A stretch of 64,000 nucleotides of DNA from Muscardinus avellanarius (taxonomy: Eukaryota; Chordata; Mammalia; Rodentia; Gliridae): contig OY726572.1 in NCBI GenBank assembly GCA_963383645.1, positions 71,562,356-71,626,355 of the forward strand. Reading direction: 5' to 3'. Below the pieces are notes generated by a model. It was given only the letters and a program-made list of their open reading frames with translations, did no database searches and was not told where the DNA came from. Below, one piece after another: positions 22,097 through 32,609 of the stretch; position 1 is the stretch's first letter; each line of letters opens with the position of its first letter. The translations under genes were made by a program, and so were the position numbers.

Positions 22097-22299
22097 GTCC
22101 TCTGGCCCAGGTCTTAAGTGGTACTGAGATGAGAAGCCAGTCGACCACAATCAATATGACAATACAGTTTTCCCTCAGTATACACAGGGGATTGTTTCCG
22201 AGAACCCCACAGATACCAAAATCTACAGATGCATAAGCCCCTTTCATAAAATGGTTAATAACTACCGTCATATAACTTATAAACATCTTCCTATATATT

Positions 22300-22409
22300 T
22301 TATTTATTTGTTTATTTTGATGCTAGGAATGGAATGCAGGAACATTCTACCTTGGAGTTATACCCCCAAGGCACCTATGTATTTATTTATTTTTTATTTA
22401 TTTATTTAC

Positions 22410-22440
<31 letters not shown>

Positions 22441-22552
22441 TGTACTTTGAAATAGTATATCACTAAGTTGCTGAGACTGGTCTTGAATCTGTGATCCTTC
22501 TGTCTCAGCCTCCCAAGTACTGGGGTTAAAGGCATGTGCCACCATGCCCAAC
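22300..22552 (-). mobile_element. B1-dID SINE with long (TTTA)n in its linker
   Basis: GATGCTAGGAATGGAATGCAGG (ID arm), then (TTTA)n at about 22380-22441, then GAAATAGTATATCACTAAG and CTCAGCCTCCCAAGTACTGG (B1 arm). The microsatellite replaces the usual A-rich linker rather than the 3' tail. Flanks CTTCCTATATATTTTA and CTTCTCCCACACACTTTA may be a decayed TSD. Confidence 0.85.
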
Positions 22553-22702
22553 TTCTCCCACACACTTTAAATAGTTTCTAGATTAGTTATAATGAGTAAC
22601 ACCATATAAATACTATGTTAATACTTGTTGTACTGTATTGTTTTAAAAATAATGACAAAAATTACAAAGGTACAGACGTGTTAAAAAAGACACAATTTTT
22701 TT

Positions 22703-22940
22703 TCTCAAATTTTTTTTCAATATTTATTTTATGGTACAGGGGATGGAACCAAGGGGCTTTTCTACCTCTGGGCTATACTTCCAGGCATACTTTTATACTT
22801 TATTTGGAAACAAGGTCTCACTAAGTTCCTGAGAGCCACACTAAGTAGCTGAGGCTGGCTTCGAACCTGTGTGATCCTACTGTCTCAGCCTCCCAAGCTC
22901 TGGGATTACAAGCGTACACCACCACACCCTGCTCTCAAAT
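22703..22940 (-). mobile_element. B1-dID SINE with TSD inside the MER2 element
   Basis: Body about 22717-22932: GGTACAGGGGATGGAACC, GAGAGCCACACTAAGTAGCTG, GGCTTCGAACCTGTG, CAAGCTCTGGGATTAC. The direct repeat TCTCAAAT plus a T/A run is at 22703 and 22933. Confidence 0.9.
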
Positions 22941-23693
22941 ATTTTTGAGCCATAGTTGAATTCAGGTATTCAGAGAGCCATGGATACAGAAAGCCAACTG
23001 TATTTTGAGGATGAGAGAATAAATTTAGAAAATTAGGTTTTTGTACCTTTGCAACAATTCAATTGAGCTTAAGTGGTGGTGAATATCTTTCTCCATAATA
23101 AGATGCTACTAATAAAGTGATAATAGATCTAAGAAACAGACAGATTGAGAGAAAGCTATCATAAGCAGCAAAGATATAAAATTAAGAAGGAAATTATGAG
23201 AAGGAAGAATATTGAGAAAACATTGAGCTCCCATAACCTCACAATAACAGAACTTGCCAACATAGAATTGCAGCTATTACCAGGATAGTTTAGAACTTTA
23301 TTAGTAGAAATAACACAGGAATTTTGAAAATAATTCAGAGATAGCCTGAAAAAAATGAAATAATGAATAAGCAAAAAATCTGACATCATGAATAGTAATA
23401 AAAAAGAAACCTTAAAGGAAGTGAAGGACATGATCATTGAAGTGAAGGCATCAATACTATAAATAGTAATCTAGACCACATAGTAGTAAATAGACTCTTA
23501 CCCTTAGAAGAGAACCACTTGAAAAATGAGAACATAGTATAACATTTTAAAAAATCAATTCAATGGCATCAATTAGACATTGAAGAGATATGGGCTCTTT
23601 TAAAAAGAGCTAACCTAAGAATAATAGAAGAGGAATTAGAGGCTTAAACCAAAGGAATAAACCATCTTTTCAAAGATGTAATATCAGAAAAAA

Positions 23694-23697
<4 letters not shown>

Positions 23698-23741
<44 letters not shown>

Positions 23742-23756
23742 TTTATATATATATAT
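23698..23756. repeat. (TA)n microsatellite at a SINE 3' end
   Basis: TA run broken by TATGTATATATTTTATATA, located where the A-tail of the minus-strand SINE at 23757 would be. Confidence 0.93.
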
Positions 23757-23964
23757 TTTTTTGGTGGTACTGGGGTGAAACCCAGAGGCTTCCTACCTCT
23801 GGGCTATACTCCCAGACCTTTTTTTATATTTTATTTGGAAACAGGGTCTCACTAAGTTGCTGAGAGCCTCATTAAGTAGCTGAGGTTGGCTTCAAACCCA
23901 TGCGATCCTCCTGTCTCAGCCTCCCAAGTGTGGGGATTACAAGTGTGCGTCACCACGCCCGACT
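23757..23964 (-). mobile_element. B1-dID SINE inside the L1/HAL1 relic
   Basis: GGTGGTACTGGGGTGAAACCC, CTATACTCCCAGACC, GTTGCTGAGAGCCTCATTAAG, CAAGTGTGGGGATTACAAG, GCGTCACCACGCCCGACT. This is an intermediate subfamily, with ID text like the GC-rich type but the second direct half retained. Confidence 0.9.
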
Positions 23965-25127
23965 AGAAAAATTTTCATATAAAGGAAAAGAGGCTGACAC
24001 TCAGGTACAGGAAACATATAGAACCCCCTTTAGATAAGAGCAGAGAAGCAGTTCCTCATGCCACATAATAGTCAAACTCAATAACATAGAAGCCACCAAG
24101 AGAATCTTAAAGGGAACAACAGTAAAAAAGACCAAGTGCCATTTAGAGGCAAACTCCAGACTTCCTAAAACAAATCATGAAAGCCAGGAAGGCCTGAAGC
24201 AACATATTCTAATCTCTGAAAAAAAACAAAAAAAACTTGCAGGCAAAAATATTCTACCTAGCAAAATTATTTTTCAAATTTGATAGGGAAATAAAAATCT
24301 TCTACAACAAACAGAAGCTAAAAAAATTTATGTCTTCCAAACCAGCACTAGAAAGAATACTAAAAGAGATTAATTACAAAAAATCCAAATAATTAATAGA
24401 CACCATAACCAGAAAAACAATAATTTCTATCAAGGAAATAAATAAGCAAAGAAGAACAAACACTACCTCAAATAGAAGTTAAAACTCAAGATGTCATTAA
24501 GTAAAAATCATTTCTCAATAATCATGCTGAATATAAATGGCCTCAACTACCTAATAAAAATACATAAAGTGGCAAAATTGATTCAAAAACAGAATTCATC
24601 TATATGCTACTTGGAAAAACTAAAGATAATTACAAACAAAGCATGAATGGATAATGCAAAGTAATCAAAGCCAATGAAAATAGAAGACAAGCAAGAATAG
24701 CAACTATAATATCAGACAAATTAGACTTCAAGCCCAGGTTTCTCAGAAGAGAGAAAGCAGGTCATTTATTTTTACTAAAAGGGACATTCCAGCAAGAGGA
24801 AATAACAATAGTCAAGTTTATGCTCCAAACAGCTGATTTCATAAAAAAAATCTTCATGACATTATGTCACACATAGATCCCAATACAATAATATTGGGAG
24901 ACTTCAACATCTCTCTCACACCGCTTTACCGATTTTCTGGACAAAAGGTTAGTAAAGATGCCTCAAACCTAAAGAACATCACAAACTAAGTGAACCTATT
25001 AAACACATACATAATAATCCACCCAACTACACCTATGTTTACATTTTTCTCAGATGCTCATGGAACTGTCTCCAAAATAGATCACATCCTGGACCACAAA
25101 GTAAGCACTAGCAAATTTTTAAAAAAT

Positions 25128-25345
25128 GTGACATAATCGCCAGACGTGGTGATGCATGCTTGTAATCCCTGCGCTTGGGAAGTGGAGACAGGAGGATCAC
25201 GCAGGTTCGAAGCCAGCCGCGCTGGCTTAAGAGACCCTGTTTCCAAAAGTAAAATAGGTCTGTTAGTGTAGCCCAGAGGTAGAACGGCTTCCAGGAACCC
25301 CAGTACAACCTAAAAAAAAAAAAAAAAAAAAAAAGTGACATAATC
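25128..25345 (+). mobile_element. B1-dID SINE with perfect 11-bp TSD
   Basis: Body 25139-25334, starting GCCAGACGTGGTGATGCATGC, with an intact B-box GGTTCGAAGCC and a palindromic AAGCCAG-CCGCG-CTGGCTT. GTGACATAATC occurs at 25128-25138 and 25335-25345. It interrupts the endonuclease part of the L1 relic just before the SDHNG codons. Confidence 0.95.
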
Positions 25346-25569
25346 CTCTGTGTCTTTTCAGATCACAATGGAATGAATCTAAAAATCTACTATGAGAAGT
25401 CCCATAGTAAACACATAAACACACAGAGACTGAACACCACATTGCTGAATAAGAAATGGGTCATAGAAAGAGTAAAATGTAAAATTAAGAAATTTCTAGA
25501 AACAAATGAACATAGACACAATGTATCAAAACTTGTTGGATGCCTCCAGAATTATTGAGAAAAAAAAAA

Positions 25570-26345
25570 AACCATTTGGTTTAGCCACTTTCAGTTGGCA
25601 TATCAGTGAGGATTTTAGGGGCAAAACAGAAACGACTCTGTATTTTAGATTGCAGATTTTAATGTAGGGATTCTGAACACATTTGAACTTGTGGTTTGAT
25701 TGAGATCAAGGAAATCACTGCCCAATATCTCAATCTGTAACTGATATGGGAGGTTCTTGATGTTTTACTGAAAGCTGCCACAATTCTGAAAACTATTTAG
25801 AAATTTTTACCAACAACTCAAGAATCAGGGAAAAAAAATCAAGATGTTCTCAAGACATTTCTGGTAAATTACTGTAAATCTACTGTCTCTTCAATTACCT
25901 GGCTACAGCTGTCTCCTGAGAAAAAGGACTTGTCTCTTTTTTCAGACTTATAAATCTTATAGTCTCATTAGCAAGTTCTAACTATTTTTTTACCTTTTTT
26001 TTTTACAAAAAATTATTTAATATTGAAAGCCAGGACAATAAAAAGTTATTAAATAAGTTCATCTTTTCAGCAAAATAATTATTGGGTTCTAATTATTTTT
26101 TTTACCTTTAAGGAATATGTCTCTAGTTACTATGTAGTTGATATTCTGCATATAAAAGAATGTAAGTGAATTCTGTGTTATTATGTGTTATTGTGTCAAC
26201 TTGACTTCCAAATTAAAAATAACACATAAATGCAGATTTTGGATATATATTATATTTCATTTACAGCCCAAAGTAGCTACATCAGAGCACTAGATGTATT
26301 CATATTCAGGACAGAAAATAAAAGAAAATTTATTTATAGGAATGC
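25570..26345. other. Unique sequence, nothing recognised
   Basis: No repeat or coding feature recognised. The phrase TATTGTGTCAACTTGACTTCC near 26190 resembles the start of an old hAT-like repeat but does not continue. Confidence 0.4.
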
Positions 26346-26348
26346 CAA

Positions 26349-26530
26349 TTACAGCCAAGGGTGGTGGTACATGTAATCAAAGAATTTGGGAGGCTGAGAC
26401 AGAAGGATTGCATGTTCAAGGCCAACCTCAGAAACTTAGTGAGTCCTTGTGTTAAAATTTATAAAGATAAACTAGGCTGGATAACTATTTCTTAATCCCT
26501 AGTACCCCACAAATACAAATGAGTGCAAAT
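26349..26530 (+). mobile_element. B1-dID SINE, strongly diverged
   Basis: GCCAAGGGTGGTGGTACATG, TTTGGGAGGCTGAGACAG, GGCCAACCTCAGAAACTTAG and a degraded ID arm ending CCTAGTACCCC. Confidence 0.82.
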
Positions 26531-27265
26531 TTTAATATAGTTATAAAATCAAAATGTTGAACAATTTTACTGTTTTTTTTTTTTACATAGATATGTGACG
26601 ATATTTAAAAGGTTGATAGTTTCTGGTGCAAATAGCTCTTAATGTTATCACTAAATTGCAGAAAATGTTTAAAAGAGTAAATTCAATAATACCCATTTTA
26701 TTTTCACATATTTACTATGCATTAGTTTTTTTGAACTATGCACAATAAACATGTACCATATAATTTAAGTTTATTGGGTGGGATGAATTAATCTTTTAAA
26801 TTATTTGCTTTTGATATAATGGTATGCTACTGGAAATGTATTAGGATTGATTTACAACTTGAAAGCATTTAATAAATTTTTAAGATCATTAATATTCATA
26901 GATATTTTCCTTGGCACTGTTTTATAGAAGTATACAACAGGTTATTTTTGGAGAGATGATTTATAAAGAATTTTAAAAGCTAAGCATTTATAACTTGAAT
27001 AAGCAGGGTAATTATGCACATATAGAACATATTTTATAAGTAGAAAAGCTTATCACCTACTATAAAGAACTATATCTAAAGCTAAGATTATTCATTTTTT
27101 AAAAATTTACCAGATATCTGTTAAATATAGATAGAGTCACTGCACTGTATCTGTATGCAAGCAAATATATATATATATATATATATGATGTTGACTATCT
27201 TTCTTAAGCTAATATGATGAACATATACCTACATATATAGATAATCATGCAACTGTGACAGACAA
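26531..27265. other. Unique AT-rich sequence with (TA)n
   Basis: A TA run lies at about 27168-27186. Otherwise nothing recognised. Confidence 0.45.
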
Positions 27266-27267
27266 AT

Positions 27268-28304
27268 TATAGTTATCCTCTTTTTTTATGGGGGATAAAT
27301 TCTGTGTACTTTTGTGGATGCCTGAAACCAAAGGTAGTACCAATCCATATATATTTTATACTTTTTTGCTATACATAAGCATTTAAATTTTAATTTTTAA
27401 AATTATGAAGCATAGTAAGACGTGAATGAAAATATAAAACAATAACAGTTGCCAATAAACATATAAAATAATATCATTTTGTATTATAGTATAATTATAA
27501 GAATATAAGTATGAAAATTATAAATTATAAAGAAAAAGGGTACTAGAAAAAACTCTAAACAAAGGAAGAGAAACCATAATTGAGCAAATCTAACTGGAGG
27601 TGATGGGAAGGGAGAAGAGGGAAATTCCTTAATGTACATGATGTACATTCACAAACATATCAGAGTCTACAACTAAGTCAAAGAGGAGAAGAAGGAAGGG
27701 GAGGGGAATTGGGGAGGGGAATTGGAGAAGGGCTAAATGAGTGATGTGTGACTGTATGACTCTACCATCTTCTACTCCATTAAGACGTATGTCTACAATG
27801 CACCGATAAAAAACTAAATAAAGAAAAAATTATATTGTATTTATAAAAATATATTGTAATAAAAGTTCTGTGTCTGTGCTCTCAAAATATCTCACTGTAC
27901 CGTTCTCCACTTTCTTCTTGTGGTGATGTGAGATGATACATTCCCTGCGTGGTAAGATGAAATGAGAAAGACGCAGGCATTGTGATGTGGTCTTGGGCCA
28001 CAACATATGTGCTACTCAAGCACAAGCAGAGAAATACTGTGACAGTTGATCTTATAACCAAGATGGCTACTGAGTGACTAGCGGGCACTTGTGCACACAG
28101 CCTGCGTACACAAGACACGGGTTGATTTGTGTCCCAGGTAAAAGGTGCATGGTAAAGTGATCTCACACACTACTCCAAACAGCATGCAATTTCAACTGAT
28201 GCATGGCTTATTTCTAAAACTTTCTATTTATTTGTGGTGTACTATGACTGACCATAGATAACTGAAATTATAGAAAACAAAACCATGTATATAAAAAATT
28301 ACTG
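27268..28304. mobile_element. Tigger-type DNA transposon split by an L1 3' end
   Basis: Left part 27268-27505 (GTGGATGCCTGAAACC, AGGTAGTACCAATCC, TATATATTTTATACTTTTTTGC) and right part 27851-28304 (GTAATAAAAGTTCTGTG, AAAATATCTCACTGTACC, CTTCTTGTGGTGATGTGAGATG, GCAGGCATTGTGATGTGG, ATAACTGAAATTATAGAAAAC) follow the order of a Tigger-family non-autonomous element. The ends are degraded but broadly inverted. No intact transposase ORF. Confidence 0.7.
27506..27834 (+). mobile_element. L1 3' UTR fragment (5'-truncated insertion)
   Basis: Purine-rich block with GGAGGGGAATTGGGGAGGGG and GGGCTAAATGAGTGATGTG, ending TACAATGCACCGATAAAAA and an A-rich tail. It shares the ACAATGCACCGATAAAAA terminus with the composite retroposon at 4668-6348. 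Flanking ATAATTATAAGAATATA and TATTTATAAAAATATA look like a decayed TSD within the Tigger element. Confidence 0.72.
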
Positions 28305-28832
28305 AATATAAATCTAAAACTTAAGGATTAACAATATGCTGTGATAATACAAAAGTATTGATTTTGTTTTTAATTTTATTACTTTTGGGGTAGGTATGTC
28401 ACCATGTTATCTACCATCCAAATATGATATTAAAGTCCTGTTAAGAGAAAATGGTGGATAACAGCAATTTTAGTTACTCTTGAGTTTCAAACAAGGTTGT
28501 ATAGTCTCTGTGTGAATAGAAAGGGGCTGTATAGAAGTATAAAAGAGGTAGTAAATAAAGTGGACTTTAGATGTTTCTACATATGGATAGAGAAAACATC
28601 CATAGGTGTAGAGATGCCATTAATGTTCCAGGAGGAGAAACTTATCCTTTTATGGACCTTCCATTCCCCTTAAAACCTAAATATTATACTGGAGGATGAA
28701 GATGTTCAGCATTTATTGATATATTAGAAATAACAGCAGATTTGTTTAGCTATTTTTATTTACTAAGATGTTAGTGGTAGTTAATAAAATTATATTTTAA
28801 TATGGGGTTTAAATTTGTTCAAAATTCACTGG
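28305..28832. other. Unique sequence, nothing recognised
   Basis: No recognised features in about 530 bases. Confidence 0.4.
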
Positions 28833-29031
28833 ATGCCAGGTGTGGTGGTGCACGCTTGTAATCCCCACGCTTGGGAAGCAGAGACAGGAGGATCGCGCAG
28901 GTTCGAAGCCAGCCATGCTGGCTTAAGAGACCGTTTCCAAATATTTAAAAAATATAAAATAGGTCTGGGAGTGTAGCCCAGAGGTAGAAGGGTTTCCAGG
29001 AACCCCAGTACCACCAAAAAAAAAAAAAAAA
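28833..29031 (+). mobile_element. B1-dID SINE, GC-rich subfamily
   Basis: GCCAGGTGTGGTGGTGCACGC, GGATCGCGCAGGTTCGAAGC, CCATGCTGGCTTAAGAG, GGTTTCCAGGAACCCCAG and an A-run. The short direct repeat TCACTG on both sides may be part of a TSD. Confidence 0.92.
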
Positions 29032-30355
29032 TCACTGAAACTCTTAGAAAATTACAAAATACCCAAGGGTCTCCAAATATAATACCAAAGTAAATAAAAT
29101 ATAGTTAGTATTCAATCAGTTTTAACTGAGTTAAACCTAAGGCTTATAGAATTCAATTTATGAGTAAAAATATTTATTTTAATATGTAGAATAAGGAACA
29201 GTAAAATTATAGGAAATAGTCCATTTTTAAGTGATCATTTGAGCTATTAGAATGATTTAAGAAATAGCTCCAGCATCATGAGTTTCTTTATTCTAATTTA
29301 AGTACCTTACCAGGATTTTTTTTTTAATCATCCTCTGATTTTCTTGGTCTCCTCCTGTTGGCTTCATGAGTTCTAGTTACTACATCTGTTAGCAAGTTTG
29401 GCACTTTTTTCTTGCTTGATTTCAGTAGGCTTATCTATTTTAAATTAAGACATGCTAAATTTGTATCCCTAGTATATTCCTACACTGAATAGTGGTAGGA
29501 ATAGGAGACATCCTTGTATTTTTCATAAACTTAATAAAAATTCCAGCATTTTTCCATTAAGTAATGGGCATAAATTAAGGTACCCTAAAATAAGTTTGTT
29601 CCTGGGAAGTTTCTTTTGAAAATACCAAGGACATACAGGAAATAGGAAGGAGAAGCAGACACATTGTTGATAAACTATGTCAGCAAATTTACTTTATTAT
29701 AAAGTAAAACTTATAATTTATATATATGATGGAAGAGTAAAATTGTAATTACTTTTTTCATCCAGATGTATTATTGAAACTGAGAAACAGCATCCATTAC
29801 CATAATTTTAGTTTGCTGATTTTAGAGATAATTAGATTTAAAATACCTCTTCTAAAATTTTCTTTTCAAACACATTAATAGAACTAATATGATTAGTCAT
29901 TATTTGAAATAATTAAGGTCATCTATCATATGCCAAAAATAATGTTCTGTAAATCTTTATACAATGACTCACATGTTGAAAGTCTGAATGAGTCAGGTGA
30001 CAGCACTCTGAACTAAGGGCTCAATGTGGTATAATTTTATGATTTTGTATCTATCTTCCTTTGAGACCTTGAGATACTAATCCATTTCAGCTAAATTTCA
30101 GATATTCCATCTGTACAGTGAGAATGTCTGTGTCATATCCTGTTCTCCTCTCCCATTTACATACCATGCCATTATGATGGTCAATGATAGAATGACATAA
30201 GATTAATTCTACTTCTTTCACTTCTTGAAAACTTAATACTTTGCAAAGTCATAAAGAAGGCACCGGCTCTTTCTCTTTTAAAGTATTTTATTAAGCAAGG
30301 AAAATACAGTTTGAATTCTATTTTCTTTTAAGTTTTCTTTTCCACACTTAAGAGA
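29032..30355. other. Unique sequence, nothing recognised
   Basis: About 1.3 kb of AT-rich DNA with no repeat consensus or credible exon. Confidence 0.45.

Positions 30356-30360
<5 letters not shown>

Positions 30361-30401
<41 letters not shown>
30361..30401. repeat. (CA)n microsatellite
   Basis: About 40 bases of CA with one GCACAC variant at the right end. Confidence 0.96.
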
Positions 30402-30423
30402 GGGATTTTATGATGATACATAT

Positions 30424-30892
30424 TGTTAGGTCACTGGCTAGACATTAGCAGGTAGGGTCAGCTAGAATGGACAGGAAGCAGAGATATGAGGAAGCTAAGC
30501 CCACCTGCAGAAACTAACTTCTCACTTAGACCCTCACCACATGGCAAGAGGGGAAAGAGACAGAGCCAGGTCATTCAGGTATTTCCCGAAAAGGGCTGTT
30601 GACCACCCCAAATGTAATACATATGAGAAAGGAGTGGTCCAGAGGGAATGAAACCAGGCACATGAAAAACTCTATGCTGCGATCCATTCCCAGAAACAGA
30701 CCACTCTAGACCCTGTTTTTGGAGTGACCCCTTTGCCCCAGGCTGGTTTCCATCCCAGGAAACAGCCTATTCCAGATGCTTTCCTCTGAAACCTAATCCT
30801 TTCCCCGTTCTCCAAGGCCTTTTTCACATGGTGTCTAAATAAACCTCATGTATTCACCATTTGTTCTTTTTGTTTAAATGCTTTCCATACAG
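30424..30892 (+). mobile_element. Possible solo LTR of an endogenous retrovirus
   Basis: A GC-richer block starting TGTTAGGTCACTGGC, with an AATAAA signal at 30838-30843 near its right end, as in the R region of gammaretrovirus-like LTRs. No flanking viral genes, primer-binding site or clear TSD were found. A processed 3' UTR is the main alternative. Confidence 0.4.
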
Positions 30893-30959
30893 AAAAGCAA
30901 GAATTGAAATATTGCCTTATAACTCTCCCACCTGCTAATAGTATTAGTATCTATTGAAG

Positions 30960-31400
30960 TAGGCTAGGTTGTGTTGAATACAAATATACAGAACAAAACA
31001 GCAATAACAATAAAATTCCTCAAGACCTCAATAACTTAAAAAAAAAGTTTCCTTTTTATGCACCTTATGCATTGAAAGTTGCTTTGCTTACTGATTATAC
31101 TCCAAGTCCTAGGTCTACAGAGGATGCTTCATCACAGACTCCTAGGTCTAAGGAGGAGTCTGTGTTCACAGCTTCAGTGGAGAGGGGTACCTGGAGGGTT
31201 CAGCACAAATGATCCAAGACTCATGACACAAGCCATCCCCTGACATGTGCCACGTTACTCACTGGCTAGGACAGTGCCTCAACTCACAAGATTGGGGGAG
31301 GAGTTCCGTTTCATTCTTTCTCATTGTGGTCAGAGAGAACATTTGGATACCTGGGAGCATCTCGAAGGCCTCATATTAGACAATACAGAAATTACAAACG
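30960..31400. other. Possible ancient DNA-transposon relic
   Basis: ACTCACTGGCTAGGACAGTG and neighbouring text resemble an old hAT/MER-type interspersed repeat, but I cannot name it or define ends. Confidence 0.25.
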
Positions 31401-31669
31401 TTTTTGTCCTTTGTTAGCTTCAGCTGTAACATAGGCAAGCTGGTTAAGTGAGTCTAGCCTTTAATTTAACATCGGAAGGATTATTTAAATTAAGAATAAT
31501 TGTGACTCAACAAAACTAAATTGAAAAATTATTTGAAGGCTAGGTGGGAAAAGTTAGCATGACAGAACCTGGGTATAGCTGACTCAGAGTTTATAAATCA
31601 GAATTAAAAGAATATTTGGCTTTAAAAATCATTAAATTGAGCTATTTGCTGCCAATCACCTACATTTTC

Positions 31670-31675
<6 letters not shown>

Positions 31676-31745
<70 letters not shown>

Positions 31746-31764
31746 CACACATACATAAACACAC

Positions 31765-31808
<44 letters not shown>
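31676..31808. repeat. (TA)n(TG)n...(AT)n compound microsatellite
   Basis: TA run (31676-31704), TG run (31705-31742), a mixed ACACATACATAAACACAC bridge, then an AT run to 31808. The last part touches the first copy of the SINE target sequence TATCCTTCACTT. Confidence 0.95.
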
Positions 31809-31810
<2 letters not shown>

Positions 31811-31996
31811 TTCACTTATTTTTTGTGGTACTGGGGATGGAACTCAGGGGCATTCTACTTCCAAGCAATACTCCCAGCCCTATTTTTTATTCTTTATTTT
31901 GAAATAGGGTCTGAGTTGCAAAGGGCCTTACTAAGTCATTGGGGCTGTCCAGGAACCACTATCCTCCTGTTTCAGACTCCCAAATGTATCCTTCAT
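31805..31996 (-). mobile_element. B1-dID SINE, 5'-truncated, first of two at one site
   Basis: Body about 31817-31986: GGTACTGGGGATGGAACTC, CCCAGCCCTATTTTTTATTC, GTTTCAGACTCCCAAATG. It lacks the outer 5' part of the B1 arm. Bounded by TATCCTTCACTT (31805) and TATCCTTCATTT (31987). Confidence 0.88.
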
Positions 31997-32230
31997 TTTT
32001 TTTTTTTTTTTTTGGTGGTACTGAGGGTGGAACCCAGAGGCTTTCTACTTCCGGGCTATACTCCCAGACCTATTTTATATTTTATTTGGAAACAGGGTCT
32101 CACTAAGTTGCTGAGAGCCTCACTAAGTAGCTGAGGCTGGCTTCGAACCTGTGTGATCCTCCTGTCTCAGCCTCCCAAGAGCAGGGATTACAAGTGTGCG
32201 CCACCACACCCGGCTCTATCCTTCACTTTT
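31987..32230 (-). mobile_element. B1-dID SINE, second at the same site
   Basis: Body about 31996-32215: GGTGGTACTGAGGGTGGAACC, GTTGCTGAGAGCCTCACTAAG, GCGCCACCACACCCGGCT. Bounded by TATCCTTCATTT (31987) and TATCCTTCACTT (about 32217). The middle copy of the direct repeat is shared with the neighbouring SINE. Confidence 0.92.
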
Positions 32231-32315
32231 TAATTCAAGAAATATTATTAAATATTTCATATAGAGACATTAAAAAGTTTTTTTGGAGAATCTTACCTAG
32301 AATTCAGAAGTTTGG

Positions 32316-32317
<2 letters not shown>

Positions 32318-32365
<48 letters not shown>
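32318..32365. repeat. (CAT)n microsatellite
   Basis: Perfect ATC/CAT trinucleotide run of about 48 bases, immediately before the MIR relic. Confidence 0.96.
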
Positions 32366-32394
32366 AGCAAAAGCTTACCCAGCTCTTGCTCTAC

Positions 32395-32608
32395 ACCAAG
32401 TAATACAGTTCTGTGTATTTGAGCATACTTGGTTCAAAACTTTGAGGCAGGTACTACTCTTAAGCTTATTTTACACATAAGGGAATTAAAAACAGAAAGG
32501 ATGAGCAATTTGCCTGAGATCAAATGGCTAATAGCTGGAAGTACTGTGACTTGACCCCAGGCTGTCTGGCACCAAAGCCTGTGCTCTTAACCAGGATGTC
32601 CTCACACC
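32395..32608 (-). mobile_element. MIR SINE relic
   Basis: TTATTTTACACATAAGGGAATT, GCAATTTGCCTGAGATCAAATG, CCCAGGCTGTCTGGC and GCCTGTGCTCTTAACCA are the reverse complement of the MIR consensus in the right order. Near full length and relatively well kept. Confidence 0.88.
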
Positions 32609-32609
32609 T

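Larger units (their letters stand above)
22165..23000. mobile_element. MER2/Tigger-type DNA transposon split by two SINEs
   Basis: The left end is CAGTTTTCCCTCAGTATAC and the right end GAAAGCCAACTG. These are inverted, related ends, each bordered by TA, the target site of Tc1/mariner elements. Internal text (GATACCAAAATCTACAGATGC, TAGATTAGTTATAATGAGTAAC, TACTGTATTGTTTTAAAAATAATG) follows the MER2-like non-autonomous Tigger consensus as I recall it. SINEs at about 22300-22552 and 22717-22932 break it into three. No transposase. Confidence 0.78.
23100..25560 (+). mobile_element. L1/HAL1-type LINE relic, split by two SINEs
   Basis: 23440-23690 and 23965-24390 read like an L1/HAL1 ORF1 region (ATATAAAGGAAAAGAGGCTG, AAACTCCAGACTTCC, AAAGCCAGGAAGGCCTG, CAAACCAGCACTAGAAAG). 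24480-25560 reads like the start of ORF2, including endonuclease-domain text; TCAGATCACAATGG at 25360 encodes the SDHNG motif of L1 endonuclease. Many stops and frameshifts make it a dead copy. The reverse-transcriptase region is absent, as in half-L1 elements or a 3'-truncated L1. The left end is uncertain. Confidence 0.75.
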
